A stretch of 64,000 nucleotides of DNA from Steroidobacter agaridevorans (GCF_009932555.1 NZ_BLJO01000005.1:587556-651555), one strand, 5' to 3'. Counted from the stretch's first letter, positions 8,197 through 17,530 are shown. Notes: generated by a model from the letters alone, not told the origin. Program-made: numbers and translations.

Positions 8197-9759
8197 ATGA
8201 CAGACAAGAAAACGGTCGGCGGCGTCACTTATCAGAACGCCGGTAAGGATTACTTCGAGAAGCGCGGACTGAAGCGCCACGCGCGAGTCTGGTCGCTGTG
8301 GGCGCTGGGAGTCGGCGCCGTCATCTCGGGCCACTTCTCCGGCTGGAACTTCGGCATCGGCGCCGGCGGCTGGGGCGGCCTGTTCATCGCGGCCATCATC
8401 ATCGCCATCATGTATCTGGGGCTGATCTTCAGCCTGGCGGAAATGTCGCCGGCACTGCCCCATACCGGCGGCGCTTATTCGTTCGCTCGCAGCGCCATGG
8501 GTCCGTGGGGCGGCTTCATCACCGGCCTGGCCGAGAGCATCGAGTACATCATGACGCCGGCCGTGATCGTGTTCTTCATCGGCTCCTATCTCACCGGCAT
8601 TTTCGAAACTCCCGCCGCGTATCAGCCATTGTGGTGGATCGGCTGCTATCTGCTGTTCGTGCTGCTCAATTACGCAGGTGTGGAGTTGTCCTTCAAGATC
8701 TCTGTCGTCGTCACGGTGATGGCGCTGGCGGTGCTGGTGGTGTTCTGGATCAGCGCGATTCCGCATGCGGATTTTTCACGCTGGGCGCTGAACATCGCCG
8801 CCGGCCCGGACGGCAAGCCCATCGAGCTGGCGCAAGGCGGCGGCAGCTTCCTGCCGTTCGGCTGGCACGGCGTGCTCGCGGCACTGCCGTTCGCTGTCTG
8901 GCTGTTCCTGGCGATCGAAGAATTGCCGCTCGCCGCCGAGGAGTCGGTGGATCCGAAGCGCGACATGCCGAAGGGTTTGATCTTCGGCATGTTCACGCTG
9001 ATCGTTTCGGCGCTGATGATCATGTTGCTGAATGCCTCGATCGGCTCCGCCGACGAAGGCAAGCTGCATGGCTCGTATTCGCTGGCCACCTCGGCCGAGC
9101 CGCTGCTCGATGGCTTCCGCGTGATCTTCGCCGGCGACATCGCGAAGCTGCTGGCGCTGCTGGCCGTCATCGGACTGATCGCGAGTTTCCACACCATCAT
9201 CTTCGCGTTCGGCCGCCAGATCTATTCGCTGTCGCGCGCCGGTTACTACCCAGCCGCCATGTCGTTGACGCATGGCTCGCGCAAGACTCCTCACATCGCG
9301 TTGTTCACCGGCGCCTCGATCGGGCTCGCGGTAATTCTTGCGGTGTGGTTCTCGCGCGGCGCGGAGAAAGGCGGCGCGATCATCGGCGCGACTTTGCTGA
9401 ACATGGCGGTGTTCGGCGCGATGATCTCTTATGCCTTCCAGGGCATTTCGTTCATTCTGTTGCGCAAGAACATGCCGAACATCGAGCGACCCTATCGCAG
9501 CCCGCTGGGAATTCCCGGTGCGGCGGCGACCGTGGCGATCGCAATCGTCACGCTGTACTACCAGCTGCAGGATCCGGTGTACCGCGCCGGCGTGTACTCG
9601 GCGCTGGCGTGGTATGTCGCGGGCGTTCTGTACTTCGCGTTGGTCGGTCGTCACAAATTGGTGTTGTCGCCCGAGGAAGAGTTCGCACTCACCGGCGGGC
9701 AGCATGGCCATCCGGAGCGCGAGGGTTACGGCACTACCAAGGTTGACACCGCGTCATGA
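8197..9759 (+). CDS. Ethanolamine permease-type APC transporter
   Basis: A 520-residue inner-membrane transporter of the amino acid/polyamine/organocation superfamily with about 12 hydrophobic segments. The N-terminal stretch (WALGVGAVISGHFSGWNFG) and AEMSPALPHTGGAYSFARSA match the ethanolamine permease subfamily closely. The ATG at 8197 follows a GGGAG ribosome site. Its stop overlaps the start of the ligase gene (ATGA), so the two are translationally coupled. The next three genes encode a gamma-glutamyl-ligase-like enzyme and two dehydrogenases, which supports uptake of an amino alcohol. No eutBC ethanolamine ammonia-lyase genes are in the window. Related permeases can also carry other amines. 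Confidence 0.88.
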   Translation: MTDKKTVGGVTYQNAGKDYFEKRGLKRHARVWSLWALGVGAVISGHFSGWNFGIGAGGWGGLFIAAIIIAIMYLGLIFSLAEMSPALPHTGGAYSFARSAMGPWGGFITGLAESIEYIMTPAVIVFFIGSYLTGIFETPAAYQPLWWIGCYLLFVLLNYAGVELSFKISVVVTVMALAVLVVFWISAIPHADFSRWALNIAAGPDGKPIELAQGGGSFLPFGWHGVLAALPFAVWLFLAIEELPLAAEESVDPKRDMPKGLIFGMFTLIVSALMIMLLNASIGSADEGKLHGSYSLATSAEPLLDGFRVIFAGDIAKLLALLAVIGLIASFHTIIFAFGRQIYSLSRAGYYPAAMSLTHGSRKTPHIALFTGASIGLAVILAVWFSRGAEKGGAIIGATLLNMAVFGAMISYAFQGISFILLRKNMPNIERPYRSPLGIPGAAATVAIAIVTLYYQLQDPVYRAGVYSALAWYVAGVLYFALVGRHKLVLSPEEEFALTGGQHGHPEREGYGTTKVDTAS

Positions 9760-11126
9760 TGGAACCTCGCCAGGTCAAGAGCGCTGCCGACGCCAAAGCC
9801 ATCGTCGAGCAGCGCGGTCTGTCGCATGTAAAAGTCGGCGTCTTCGATATCGACGGCATCATGCGCGGCAAATACATGTCGCGCGCCAAGTTCATTTCGG
9901 CCCTGGAGAGCGGCTACGGCTTTTGCGATGTCGTGCTCGGCTGGGATTGTCAGGACCAGCTGTACGACAACGTGAAATTCACTGGCTGGCATACGGGCTA
10001 TCCGGACGCACCCGTTCGCCTCCTGCCCGAAACATGCCGGCCGTTGCCGTTCGAAGATGACAATCTGTTGTTCTTGAGCGAGTTCACGGGCGCGGCGGAG
10101 CAGGTCTGTCCGCGCGGCGTGCTTCGGCGCGTGCTCGACAAGGCGGCCAAGCTCGGTTTTCAACCGTACGCCGGCTTCGAGTACGAAGTGTTTTTCTTCG
10201 ACGAGACGCCCGAATCGGTGCGCGCCAAGCACTATCGCGATTTGAAACCGATGGCGCCGGGCTGGTTCGGCTATTCGGTCATTCGCAATTCGACCGCGTC
10301 GGAGTTCTATCGGCACCTGCTCGCGACCTGCGAAACCATGGACTTCGGCATCGAAGGGCTGCACGAGGAGACCGGGCCGGGCGTGATCGAAGCGGCGATC
10401 GCCTTCGACAGCGCGCTGGCGTCGGCCGACAAGGCGGCGCTGTTCAAAACCTTCGTCAAAGTGATCGCCCAACGCAACAACATGATGGCGACCTTCATGG
10501 CGAAATGGTCGCGCGACTGGCCGGGCCAGAGCGGTCACATTCATCTGTCGCTCAAGAACGGCGACGGCAAGCCGGTGTTTCACGATCCGGACCGGCCGCA
10601 CCAGATGAGCGAGACCATGCGCCATTTCATCGGCGGTCAGCAGAAGCTGATGCCGGAACTGCTTGCCATGGTGGCGCCGACCGTCAACTCATATACACGG
10701 TTGATCCCGGGCTTCTGGGCGCCGACCGATTCGACCGTGGGCGTCGAGAACCGCACGTGTGCGCTGCGAGTCATTCCGGGCAGCGCGAAGTCACAGCGCG
10801 TGGAGTACCGGGTCGCGGCGGCGGATGCGAATCCGTATGTGATTCTTGCCGCGGCGCTGGGTTCGGGGCTGTATGGCATCGAGCATCGGATCGAGCCCGA
10901 GCCGCTGGTCGAAGGCAACGCTTACGATCACAAGTTTCCGGAGAGCCTGGCGTTGCCAAGGACGCTATGGGATGCCGCCCAGCGCTTGAAACAATCGCGC
11001 ATGGCGCGCGAGTACTTCGGCGACGCCTTCGTCGATCACTTCGCCGCGACCCGCGAATGGGAAGAGCGCGAGTTCCGCAAGCACATTACGGATTGGGAGC
11101 TGGCGAGATACTTCGAGATCATTTGA
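9756..11126 (+). CDS. Glutamine synthetase-family ligase, likely gamma-glutamyl-amine synthetase
   Basis: A 456-residue GlnA-fold ligase that by family activates the gamma-carboxyl of glutamate with ATP and joins it to an amine. Fold residues are present: the GFEYEVFFF metal strand near 140, the HEETGPGVIEAA segment near 205, SGHIHLSL near 260, NSYTRLIPGFWAP near 310, and RVEYRVAAADANPY near 350. The sequence is clearly divergent from housekeeping GlnA, whose equivalents read GSGMHVH and EVRFP. The partner genes argue against ammonia as substrate. The start overlaps the permease stop by 4 bp. Known analogues are PuuA for putrescine, IpuC for isopropylamine and GlnA4 for ethanolamine. Ethanolamine or a similar amino alcohol is the best guess here. 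Confidence 0.85.
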   Translation: MMEPRQVKSAADAKAIVEQRGLSHVKVGVFDIDGIMRGKYMSRAKFISALESGYGFCDVVLGWDCQDQLYDNVKFTGWHTGYPDAPVRLLPETCRPLPFEDDNLLFLSEFTGAAEQVCPRGVLRRVLDKAAKLGFQPYAGFEYEVFFFDETPESVRAKHYRDLKPMAPGWFGYSVIRNSTASEFYRHLLATCETMDFGIEGLHEETGPGVIEAAIAFDSALASADKAALFKTFVKVIAQRNNMMATFMAKWSRDWPGQSGHIHLSLKNGDGKPVFHDPDRPHQMSETMRHFIGGQQKLMPELLAMVAPTVNSYTRLIPGFWAPTDSTVGVENRTCALRVIPGSAKSQRVEYRVAAADANPYVILAAALGSGLYGIEHRIEPEPLVEGNAYDHKFPESLALPRTLWDAAQRLKQSRMAREYFGDAFVDHFAATREWEEREFRKHITDWELARYFEII

Positions 11127-11179
11127 CGCGAAGGTCGCGGCGCCCGGCCGCAGGCCGGGTCGCCGCTTTGGACGGCCAC

Positions 11180-12562
11180 ATGCAACGAACGATTTCTCCT
11201 GTCGACGGCAGCGTTTACGTCCAGATCGAGCTGGCAACGCCGGCGGTAATCGATGCGGCTCTGAACAGCGCTCGCGCCGCACAGCGCGAATGGCGAAGCA
11301 CATCGGTCGCCGACCGGGCAAAAATTCTTTCTCGCTTCTGCGACATCTTCGAAAGCCAGCGAGCCGACATCGCCAACGAGCTCACCTGGCAGATGGGCCG
11401 CCCCATCCGCTACTCTCCGAGCGAAGTAAACGGCACACTCGAGCGCGCGCGACACATGATCGCCATCGCGCCGCAAGCCCTCGCCGACATCGACGCCGGA
11501 CCGAAGGAAAACTTCACTCGCTTCGTTCGCCGCGAACCGCTGGGTGTCGTGTTCACGATCGCTGCCTGGAATTATCCCTATCTGATCGCCGTCAACAGCA
11601 TCGTCCCGGCGCTGATGGCCGGCAATGCGGTGATCTTGAAACATTCTGCGCAGACGCCGCTGTGCGCCGAACGTTTCGCGACTTGCCTGAAGCAGGCAGG
11701 CCTCCCCGAGGGCGTGTTTCAAGTCCTGCACCTGAACCATGCAGACACCGAGAAGGTTATTCGCGATCCGCGCATCGACTTCGTCGCATTCACGGGCTCA
11801 GTTGCCGGCGGGCATGCCGTGCAACGTGCGGCGTCGGAACGTTTCATCGGCGTGGGCCTGGAACTGGGCGGATGCGATCCCGTCTATGTTCGCCATGATG
11901 CCGACCTGGCGCACGCCATCGAGAACGTCGTCGACGGCGCGTACTTCAATAGCGGCCAATCCTGCTGTGGCTTGCAACGCATCTACGTTCACGAAAACGT
12001 CTACGGCAGATTCGTCGAAGGCTTCATCGACCTCACGAATAAGTACGTGCTCGGCAACCCGCTCGAGCAGGACACCACGCTCGGCCCGGTCATTCGAACC
12101 GCCGCTGCGGACACGATTCGTCAGCAGATCGCAGCGTCGATCAGCGCCGGCGCGCAGCCCGCGATCGACGCTGCGAAATTCGCTGACAGCAAACCGGGCA
12201 CACCCTATCTCGCGCCGCAGGCGCTGCTGAACGTCGACCACTCCATGACGGTAATGCGCGAGGAAATTTTTGGGCCGGTCGCCGGTCTGATGAAAGTGAG
12301 CTCGGACGAGCAGGCGATTGCATTGATGAATGACACGACCTTCGGCCTGACGGCCGCGATCTGGACGGGGGACGAGGAAGCCGCGCTCGCCATCGGCGAT
12401 CGCATCCAGACCGGCACCTGGTTCATGAATCGTTGCGATTATCTCGATCCGGCGCTCGCCTGGGTCGGCGTGAAAGATTCGGGGCGCGGCTGCACGCTGT
12501 CAGTCGTCGGTTACGAACATCTCACGCGGCCCAAGTCATTCCATTTGCGCACACGGACTTGA
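11180..12562 (+). CDS. NAD(P)-dependent aldehyde dehydrogenase
   Basis: Oxidises an aldehyde to the acid. The 460-residue protein starts at ATG 11180, 53 bp after the ligase gene. Visible sites are AAWNYPYL with the oxyanion Asn near residue 127, the Rossmann TGS motif FTGSVAGG, the general base Glu in LELGGCDP, and the nucleophile in NSGQSCC near 260. The end has EEIFGPV and the family C-terminus. In the operon it would act last, on the aldehyde made by the iron alcohol dehydrogenase, for example gamma-glutamyl-aminoacetaldehyde to gamma-glutamylglycine if ethanolamine is the substrate. An open frame runs upstream into the ligase gene, but it has no support as an extension. Confidence 0.9.
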   Translation: MQRTISPVDGSVYVQIELATPAVIDAALNSARAAQREWRSTSVADRAKILSRFCDIFESQRADIANELTWQMGRPIRYSPSEVNGTLERARHMIAIAPQALADIDAGPKENFTRFVRREPLGVVFTIAAWNYPYLIAVNSIVPALMAGNAVILKHSAQTPLCAERFATCLKQAGLPEGVFQVLHLNHADTEKVIRDPRIDFVAFTGSVAGGHAVQRAASERFIGVGLELGGCDPVYVRHDADLAHAIENVVDGAYFNSGQSCCGLQRIYVHENVYGRFVEGFIDLTNKYVLGNPLEQDTTLGPVIRTAAADTIRQQIAASISAGAQPAIDAAKFADSKPGTPYLAPQALLNVDHSMTVMREEIFGPVAGLMKVSSDEQAIALMNDTTFGLTAAIWTGDEEAALAIGDRIQTGTWFMNRCDYLDPALAWVGVKDSGRGCTLSVVGYEHLTRPKSFHLRTRT

Positions 12563-12614
12563 CAACCCCATGCGAGAGTTCGTGATCACACCCGTCCGCT
12601 CGAAGGAAAACATC

Positions 12615-13790
12615 ATGGCTTCGTTACGCGGCAACTGGAATTATCCCACCGCCGTCCGCTTCGGCCCCGGCCGCATTGCCGAGCTGCCGGACGCATGCAA
12701 AGCGTTGGGCATGAAACGTCCGTTGCTCGTCACCGATGCCGCGCTGGCAAAGCTGCCGATGATTGAAAGCGCCGTCGCTGCATGTCGATCGGCGGGCCTC
12801 GCCTGTGAAGTGTTCAGCGACGTGCAGGCGAATCCGGTGGAGTCGAATGTCACGAATGGCGTTAGTGCGTATCGTCGCGGTACGCATGATGGCGTGATCG
12901 CATTCGGCGGCGGCAGCGCACTCGACACCGGCAAGGCCGTAGCGTTGATGGTGGGACAGACGCGTCCGATCTGGGACTTCGAAGATCGCGAAGACAGGTA
13001 CACGCGAGTGAATGTTTCAGGCATGGCGCCCACCGTCGCAGTGCCGACAACGTCGGGCACCGGCTCAGAAGTCGGGCGCGCTGCCGTGATCACCGATGTC
13101 CGCGATCACACCAAGAAGATCATTTTTCATCCCAGGATGTTGCCGTCCATCGTGATCGCCGATCCTGAACTGACATTGGGCTTGCCCGCGAAAGTCACCG
13201 CGGCGGTCGGCATGGATGCGCTATCTCACAATCTCGAAGCGTACTGCTCGCCTTCCTATCATCCGCTTGCCGAAGGCATCGCTCTGGAAGGCATGCGCCT
13301 GATTCACGATTGGCTGCCAACCGCGGTTCGCGACGGCAGCGACATCGAGGCGCGCTCGCACATGATGGCCGCTTCCTTGATGGGCGCCACCGCATTTCAG
13401 AAAGGACTGGGCGCAATGCATAGCCTGAGTCATCCCTGCTCGGCCAACCTGAACACACATCATGGCCTGACCAATGCAGTCGTCATGCCTTATGTATTGT
13501 CGTGGAACCGTCCGGCATTGGGCGAGAAGATGCAGCGCCTGGCGGCTTACCTGAACCTGCCCCAACAGTCGTTCAGCGGCGTGCTGGACTGGATCCTGGA
13601 GTTGCGAAATACCATCGGCGTCCCGGATACATTGGCGGAGTTGGGCGTTACCTCTGAGCATGCGGACGCGTTTGCCAAACAGGCGTTCGACGATCCTTCC
13701 ACCGGCGGCAATCCGGTGCCGGTGACGGTCGCGGAATTTGCTCAGCTGTACCGGAACTGCATCGAAGGACGGCTCCAGGCGGCGACTTGA
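12615..13790 (+). CDS. Iron-containing alcohol dehydrogenase
   Basis: A 391-residue group III alcohol dehydrogenase that interconverts an alcohol and an aldehyde with NAD(P). The start is ATG 12615, preceded by GAAGGAAAA. An earlier in-frame ATG at 12570 lacks a good site. The nucleotide-binding motif FGGGSALDTGKA is near residue 96 and PTTSGTGSE near 140. Metal ligands are visible as IADPEL (Asp), DALSHNLEAY (His), GAMHSLSHP (His) and NTHHG (His). It closes the permease operon. Using an alcohol dehydrogenase where the Puu pathway uses an amine oxidase points to a hydroxyl group on the substrate, as in ethanolamine. Confidence 0.93.
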   Translation: MASLRGNWNYPTAVRFGPGRIAELPDACKALGMKRPLLVTDAALAKLPMIESAVAACRSAGLACEVFSDVQANPVESNVTNGVSAYRRGTHDGVIAFGGGSALDTGKAVALMVGQTRPIWDFEDREDRYTRVNVSGMAPTVAVPTTSGTGSEVGRAAVITDVRDHTKKIIFHPRMLPSIVIADPELTLGLPAKVTAAVGMDALSHNLEAYCSPSYHPLAEGIALEGMRLIHDWLPTAVRDGSDIEARSHMMAASLMGATAFQKGLGAMHSLSHPCSANLNTHHGLTNAVVMPYVLSWNRPALGEKMQRLAAYLNLPQQSFSGVLDWILELRNTIGVPDTLAELGVTSEHADAFAKQAFDDPSTGGNPVPVTVAEFAQLYRNCIEGRLQAAT

Positions 13791-13845
13791 TGGATTCAGC
13801 GAGGGTTCATTGGCAATTCATCGGCCGCGAGGCATAGTGAAGACC

Positions 13846-14220
13846 ATGCGTAGCGCACTCCTCATCGGTTTGACAGTGGTTGCCGCGACAGTGGCTGGGC
13901 CGGCGCATGCCGACGGCATGCGTTGTGGCAGTCGGTTGGTCCGCGATGGCGATGCACGCGCCGAAGTACGGGCATTCTGCGGCGAGCCTGCCGACGTGCA
14001 GACGCGCACTATCCTGCGTCGTCCGACCTACACCGTCGGCGGCCGTATCTTTTATTCCGGCGACGGGCTGATCGAAATCCCGGTGGAAACCTGGACCTAC
14101 AACTTCGGCCCGAACAAGCTGATGCGCCGGGTGCGCTTCATCGACGGCATCGTCGAGGAAGTCGAGACACTGGGCTACGGATATAACGATCCGCAGCGCG
14201 GCTCTTACGCCGGCCGCTGA
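13846..14220 (+). CDS. DUF2845-like secreted protein
   Basis: A 124-residue protein with a clear signal peptide (about residues 1-22, ending AHA). The mature part starts GMRCGSRLV and carries a second Cys in AFCGEP, a pair typical of short DUF2845 proteins. A Trp/Tyr-rich strand (ETWTYNFGPNKLMRRVRF) follows. The start chosen at 13846 puts the signal peptide at the N-terminus; an open frame extends upstream to 13738. It lies 55 bp after the alcohol dehydrogenase gene and could be the last gene of that transcript, though function gives no reason for that. It overlaps the convergent MATE gene by 16 bp. The role is unknown. Confidence 0.8.
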   Translation: MRSALLIGLTVVAATVAGPAHADGMRCGSRLVRDGDARAEVRAFCGEPADVQTRTILRRPTYTVGGRIFYSGDGLIEIPVETWTYNFGPNKLMRRVRFIDGIVEEVETLGYGYNDPQRGSYAGR

Positions 14221-15569
14221 TCTCGCAAGCGCGCTTTGGTGACCAACCAATAGCGCACCACCAGCAGCACCGCGCTGATCGTCAGTCCGACGTTCAGCCC
14301 GACCCACACCAACACCGGTCCTTCGCCACGGTGTACACCGAAGTAATAGGCGAAGGTGAACCCAACCACCCAGTACGAAAAGATACACAAGGCCATCGGA
14401 ATGGTCGTGTCCTTGAAGCCGCGCAGCGCACCCGCCGCGCCGACCTGCACGCCGTCGGAAAACTGAAACAACGCCGCCATCAACAACAAACTGGCGGCCA
14501 GTTCGCGCACCGGCAAATCGCGTGTGTACAGCGCAGCGATCTGATCGTTGAACAGCAGGATCACGATCGCTGACACGGTCATCACGATTGCGCACATCAC
14601 CACGCCGATCACACCGGCATTACGTGCGCCGATGAGATCGCCGCGCCCCAGCGTGTGACCGACATGAATGGTCGTGGCGGAACTGATGGCCAGCGGCACC
14701 ATGAACATGAACGCCGCATAGTTCAGCGCGATCTGATGTCCGGCCGCCGTCACGGCGCCCATGCCGCCCATCATCAACGCCGCCGCTACAAACAAACCGC
14801 CTTCGGCCAGGATGCTGCCGGCGATCGGCGCACCGATGCGAGTGAGCTCGCCGAGCACCGGCCAGTTCGGCGGATCGATGCGCGCGAAAAAGTTGAACGG
14901 GCGATACGCGCGATGCGTGCGGACGTGCAGAAACATCGCGAAGAACATCAGCCAGATCGAGATGGCCGTCGCGACTCCGCAACCCACCGCACCCAGCGCC
15001 GGCGCGCCGAACTTGCCGTAAATGAAAATCCAGTTGCCGATGACATTCACGGTCAGCCCGAGAAAGCCCGTGAACATGATGGGCTTGGTGCGTCCCAGCC
15101 CTTCGCTCATATAGCGCAGCGAAAAGAATGCGAGCAGGCCCGGCATGCCCCAGCTGATGGCGTGAATGTATCCAACCGCGACCGGCAGCACGTCCTCGGA
15201 GATGCCGATCGCGGGCAGGAACCAGTCCGCCTGACGCATGCCCGTGAACAACAGGATTGAAAGCGCCAGCACCAGCCACCATGACTGACGCGCATAGGAC
15301 GTCACTTTGTACGTATCGTTGGCGCCATAGGCATGCGCAACCGACGGCGAAGTGGCCATCAGCAAGCCGAAGCCCATGAACATGAAAAGGTTGAACGTGG
15401 CGGCGCCGATCGCCAGGCCGCCGAGGTCGACCGCGCCCAACTGGCCCGCCATCACGGTATCGGCGAAGGCCATGCCGGTGATCGAGAGATTATTACCTAG
15501 CAGCGGGCCGCCGAGCGCAACAATAGCTCGGGCGTCCACGACCAGGCGGGCGCGGCTGTGGATACTCAT
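14205..15569 (-). CDS. MATE family multidrug/Na+ efflux pump
   Basis: A cation-coupled exporter in the inner membrane, 454 residues from the ATG at 15569, with about 12 membrane segments in two similar halves. The N-terminal helix motif GGPLLGNNLSITGMAFADTVMAG is typical of NorM-type MATE proteins. The second half carries the matching AEGGLFVAAALMMGGMG. An upstream ATG at 15632 would add 21 polar residues not expected in the family. It converges on the DUF2845 gene with a 16-bp overlap and diverges from the thiolase. No regulator is adjacent, and the substrate cannot be read from sequence. Confidence 0.9.
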   Translation of the reverse strand: MSIHSRARLVVDARAIVALGGPLLGNNLSITGMAFADTVMAGQLGAVDLGGLAIGAATFNLFMFMGFGLLMATSPSVAHAYGANDTYKVTSYARQSWWLVLALSILLFTGMRQADWFLPAIGISEDVLPVAVGYIHAISWGMPGLLAFFSLRYMSEGLGRTKPIMFTGFLGLTVNVIGNWIFIYGKFGAPALGAVGCGVATAISIWLMFFAMFLHVRTHRAYRPFNFFARIDPPNWPVLGELTRIGAPIAGSILAEGGLFVAAALMMGGMGAVTAAGHQIALNYAAFMFMVPLAISSATTIHVGHTLGRGDLIGARNAGVIGVVMCAIVMTVSAIVILLFNDQIAALYTRDLPVRELAASLLLMAALFQFSDGVQVGAAGALRGFKDTTIPMALCIFSYWVVGFTFAYYFGVHRGEGPVLVWVGLNVGLTISAVLLVVRYWLVTKARLRDQRPA

Positions 15570-15737
15570 GGGGTCGAATACTGCCGCCAGCTGTGGCGGT
15601 GAATGTGTGGCGTTACGGATCGCGGGCCGCACAGCGTACGGACTTCAGTCGTCCGCGCCAACAGCGATTCCCAACTATTCGCGGCTGACGACGGCTGGCA
15701 TGCTTGCGCCCCCTTCGTTGCCCGCCATGGAGCCGTC

Positions 15738-17015
15738 ATGCTCGTAGGTTCGTCAGTTCGACGCGTCGCCATCATCGGGGGCACGCGCATTCCGTTCGCG
15801 CGCTCGATGGGTGTTTACGCCGAGGCCAGCAATCAGGAAATGCTCACCGCCTCGCTGAAGGGGCTGGTGGATAAATTCAACCTGCGCGGCGAAGTGTTAG
15901 GCGATGTCGGCGCCGGCGCGGTGCTCAAGCACTCCAAGGATTTCAATCTGACGCGCGAGAGCGTGCTCGATAGCGGTCTCGCGCCGGAAACGCCCGCATT
16001 CGATTTGCAGCGTGCCTGCGGCACCAGTCTCGATACCGCCATCGTGCTGGGCTTGAAAATTGCGGCCGGTCAAATCGACTCCGCCATCGCCGCGGGCGTC
16101 GATACTGCCAGCGATGTTCCTATCGTCTATCCCACTGCGTATCGCAAATTGCTTCTGCGCAGTGCGCGCGGCCGATCGCTCGGCGAGCGTCTCTCGCCGT
16201 GGGCCGGTTTTCGTCCCGGCTTTCTCAAGCCGCAGTTGCCCGGCGTGAGCGAGCCGCGCACCGGCATGTCGATGGGGCAGCATTGCGAAAAGATGGCTCA
16301 GACCTGGCAGATCCCGCGCGCCGATCAGGATCAGCTGGCGCTCGAGAGTCATCGCAAGGCTGGCGCGGCGTGGGATGAAGGTTTCTACGAAGACCTGGTC
16401 ATACCGTTCCGCGGCTTGAAGCAGGACAACAACATTCGTCGCGATAGCACGCTCGAGAAGCTCGCCAAGCTCAAACCTGCGTTCGCGGCGAACGGCACGT
16501 TGACGGCCGGCAATTCGACACCAATGACGGATGGCTCCGCGGCAGTACTGCTCGCAAGCGAAGAATGGGCGAAGGCGCGCGGACTGCCGGTGCTCGCCTA
16601 TCTCACCTATGGCAAGTACGCGGCCGTCGATTTCGTGCAGAAGGAAGGATTGCTGATGGCGCCGGCCTATGCCGTGCCTCGCATGCTCGCCGACGCCAGG
16701 TTGACTCTGCAGGATTTCGACATCTACGAGATCCACGAAGCCTTCGAGGCGCAGGTGCTCTGCACGCTCAAGGCTTGGGAGTCGCCGGAGTTCTGCCGCG
16801 ACCGTCTCGGGCTCAGCGCACCTCTCGGCAGCATCGACCGGAGCAAGATGAATCTCAAAGGCGGCAGCGTCGCCATCGGCCACCCCTTCGCCGCCACCGG
16901 CGCGCGCATCATCGCCACGCTAGCCAAGCAACTCGCCCAGCGCGGCGGCGGGCGCGGCTTGATCTCCGTATGCACGGCTGGCGGGATGGGAGTGACGGCG
17001 ATCGTGGAGCGTTAG
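15738..17015 (+). CDS. Acetyl-CoA acyltransferase (thiolase, FadI-like)
   Basis: Cleaves 3-ketoacyl-CoA with CoA in beta-oxidation, or runs in reverse as a condensing enzyme. The 425-residue protein starts at ATG 15738 behind GGAG. The nucleophile Cys lies in LQRACGTS near residue 95, the catalytic His in AIGHPFAATGAR near 385, and the second catalytic Cys in SVCTAGGMG near 415. Length and the insert around residues 140-180 resemble FadI-type thiolases of the trifunctional complex more than short biosynthetic PhaA types. No hydratase/dehydrogenase subunit is adjacent. A 15-bp hairpin follows the stop. Confidence 0.9.
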   Translation: MLVGSSVRRVAIIGGTRIPFARSMGVYAEASNQEMLTASLKGLVDKFNLRGEVLGDVGAGAVLKHSKDFNLTRESVLDSGLAPETPAFDLQRACGTSLDTAIVLGLKIAAGQIDSAIAAGVDTASDVPIVYPTAYRKLLLRSARGRSLGERLSPWAGFRPGFLKPQLPGVSEPRTGMSMGQHCEKMAQTWQIPRADQDQLALESHRKAGAAWDEGFYEDLVIPFRGLKQDNNIRRDSTLEKLAKLKPAFAANGTLTAGNSTPMTDGSAAVLLASEEWAKARGLPVLAYLTYGKYAAVDFVQKEGLLMAPAYAVPRMLADARLTLQDFDIYEIHEAFEAQVLCTLKAWESPEFCRDRLGLSAPLGSIDRSKMNLKGGSVAIGHPFAATGARIIATLAKQLAQRGGGRGLISVCTAGGMGVTAIVER

Positions 17016-17032
17016 CCCACCTTCAAAATGGA

Positions 17033-17074
17033 GGCGGTCGACAGGGTCTTGATGGGAGAACCCTGCCGACCGCC
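17033..17074 (+). terminator. Long hairpin after the thiolase gene
   Basis: GGCGGTCG at 17033-17040 plus CAGGGT pairs with ACCCTG plus CGACCGCC, ending at 17074. This is a 15-bp stem with one A-C mismatch and a 12-base loop. It starts 17 bp after the thiolase stop, where a terminator is expected, but no U-run follows. It could instead be a 3'-end stabiliser or a repeat. Confidence 0.55.
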
Positions 17075-17530
17075 GTCCGGACCGAAAACTGGAATAAGTT
17101 AAACCAGTCGTCAGTCCCCTGCGCGAAGGCCGCGATCCCGGGGAGGGGGCAGTAACGAATCGCGACGCTCCGAGCAATCGATAGCGGTAGGTGGGTCGGT
17201 GGGCGGACGCCAACCCGAAAACAAAAAAGATGAAGTGAAAGAAGTGGAGGGCGTCCCTGCCCGGTTGCATGCCCCGACCATGCGGGTCCTTGTGAAGGCA
17301 TCCCTAATCACACGCACGCAGATCCTAATGGGTATAGCGACAAACCGAGGTAAATACCCTCACAGCCGCCGCAGACACCTTCGCAAGAATTACGGCCGAT
17401 GGATTCGCACGCGCTTTACTTAACGTATGCGGCAATGCGTCGGCTTGTATTACAGGGCCATCCTCCTCCGCATCGCGCCGCAGCAGTCGATGGACCTTAG
17501 GTCGCTGACCCATAAAGAAAAAATGACCTG
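17075..17530. other. Non-coding stretch before the PEP-CTERM gene
   Basis: About 455 bp in which I find no convincing gene on either strand. Short frames overlap it but lack codon bias and ribosome sites. Its composition is more mixed than the flanking genes, with A-rich patches such as GAAAACAAAAAAGATG near 17217. It is the natural place for activator sites serving the sigma-54 promoter at its right end, but no clear inverted repeat stands out. Confidence 0.5.

Noticed and set aside
8298-9746. 482-codon frame overlapping the permease in another plus frame
   Set aside because: It is Arg/His-rich and lacks membrane segments or motifs. The permease frame is unambiguous.
10505-11179. N-terminal extension of the aldehyde dehydrogenase frame into the ligase gene
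   Set aside because: The dehydrogenase begins at 11180 with the family N-terminus; the upstream part is the ligase gene in another frame.
17199-17513. Short frames before the PEP-CTERM gene
   Set aside because: They lack ribosome sites, protein-like composition and conserved motifs.
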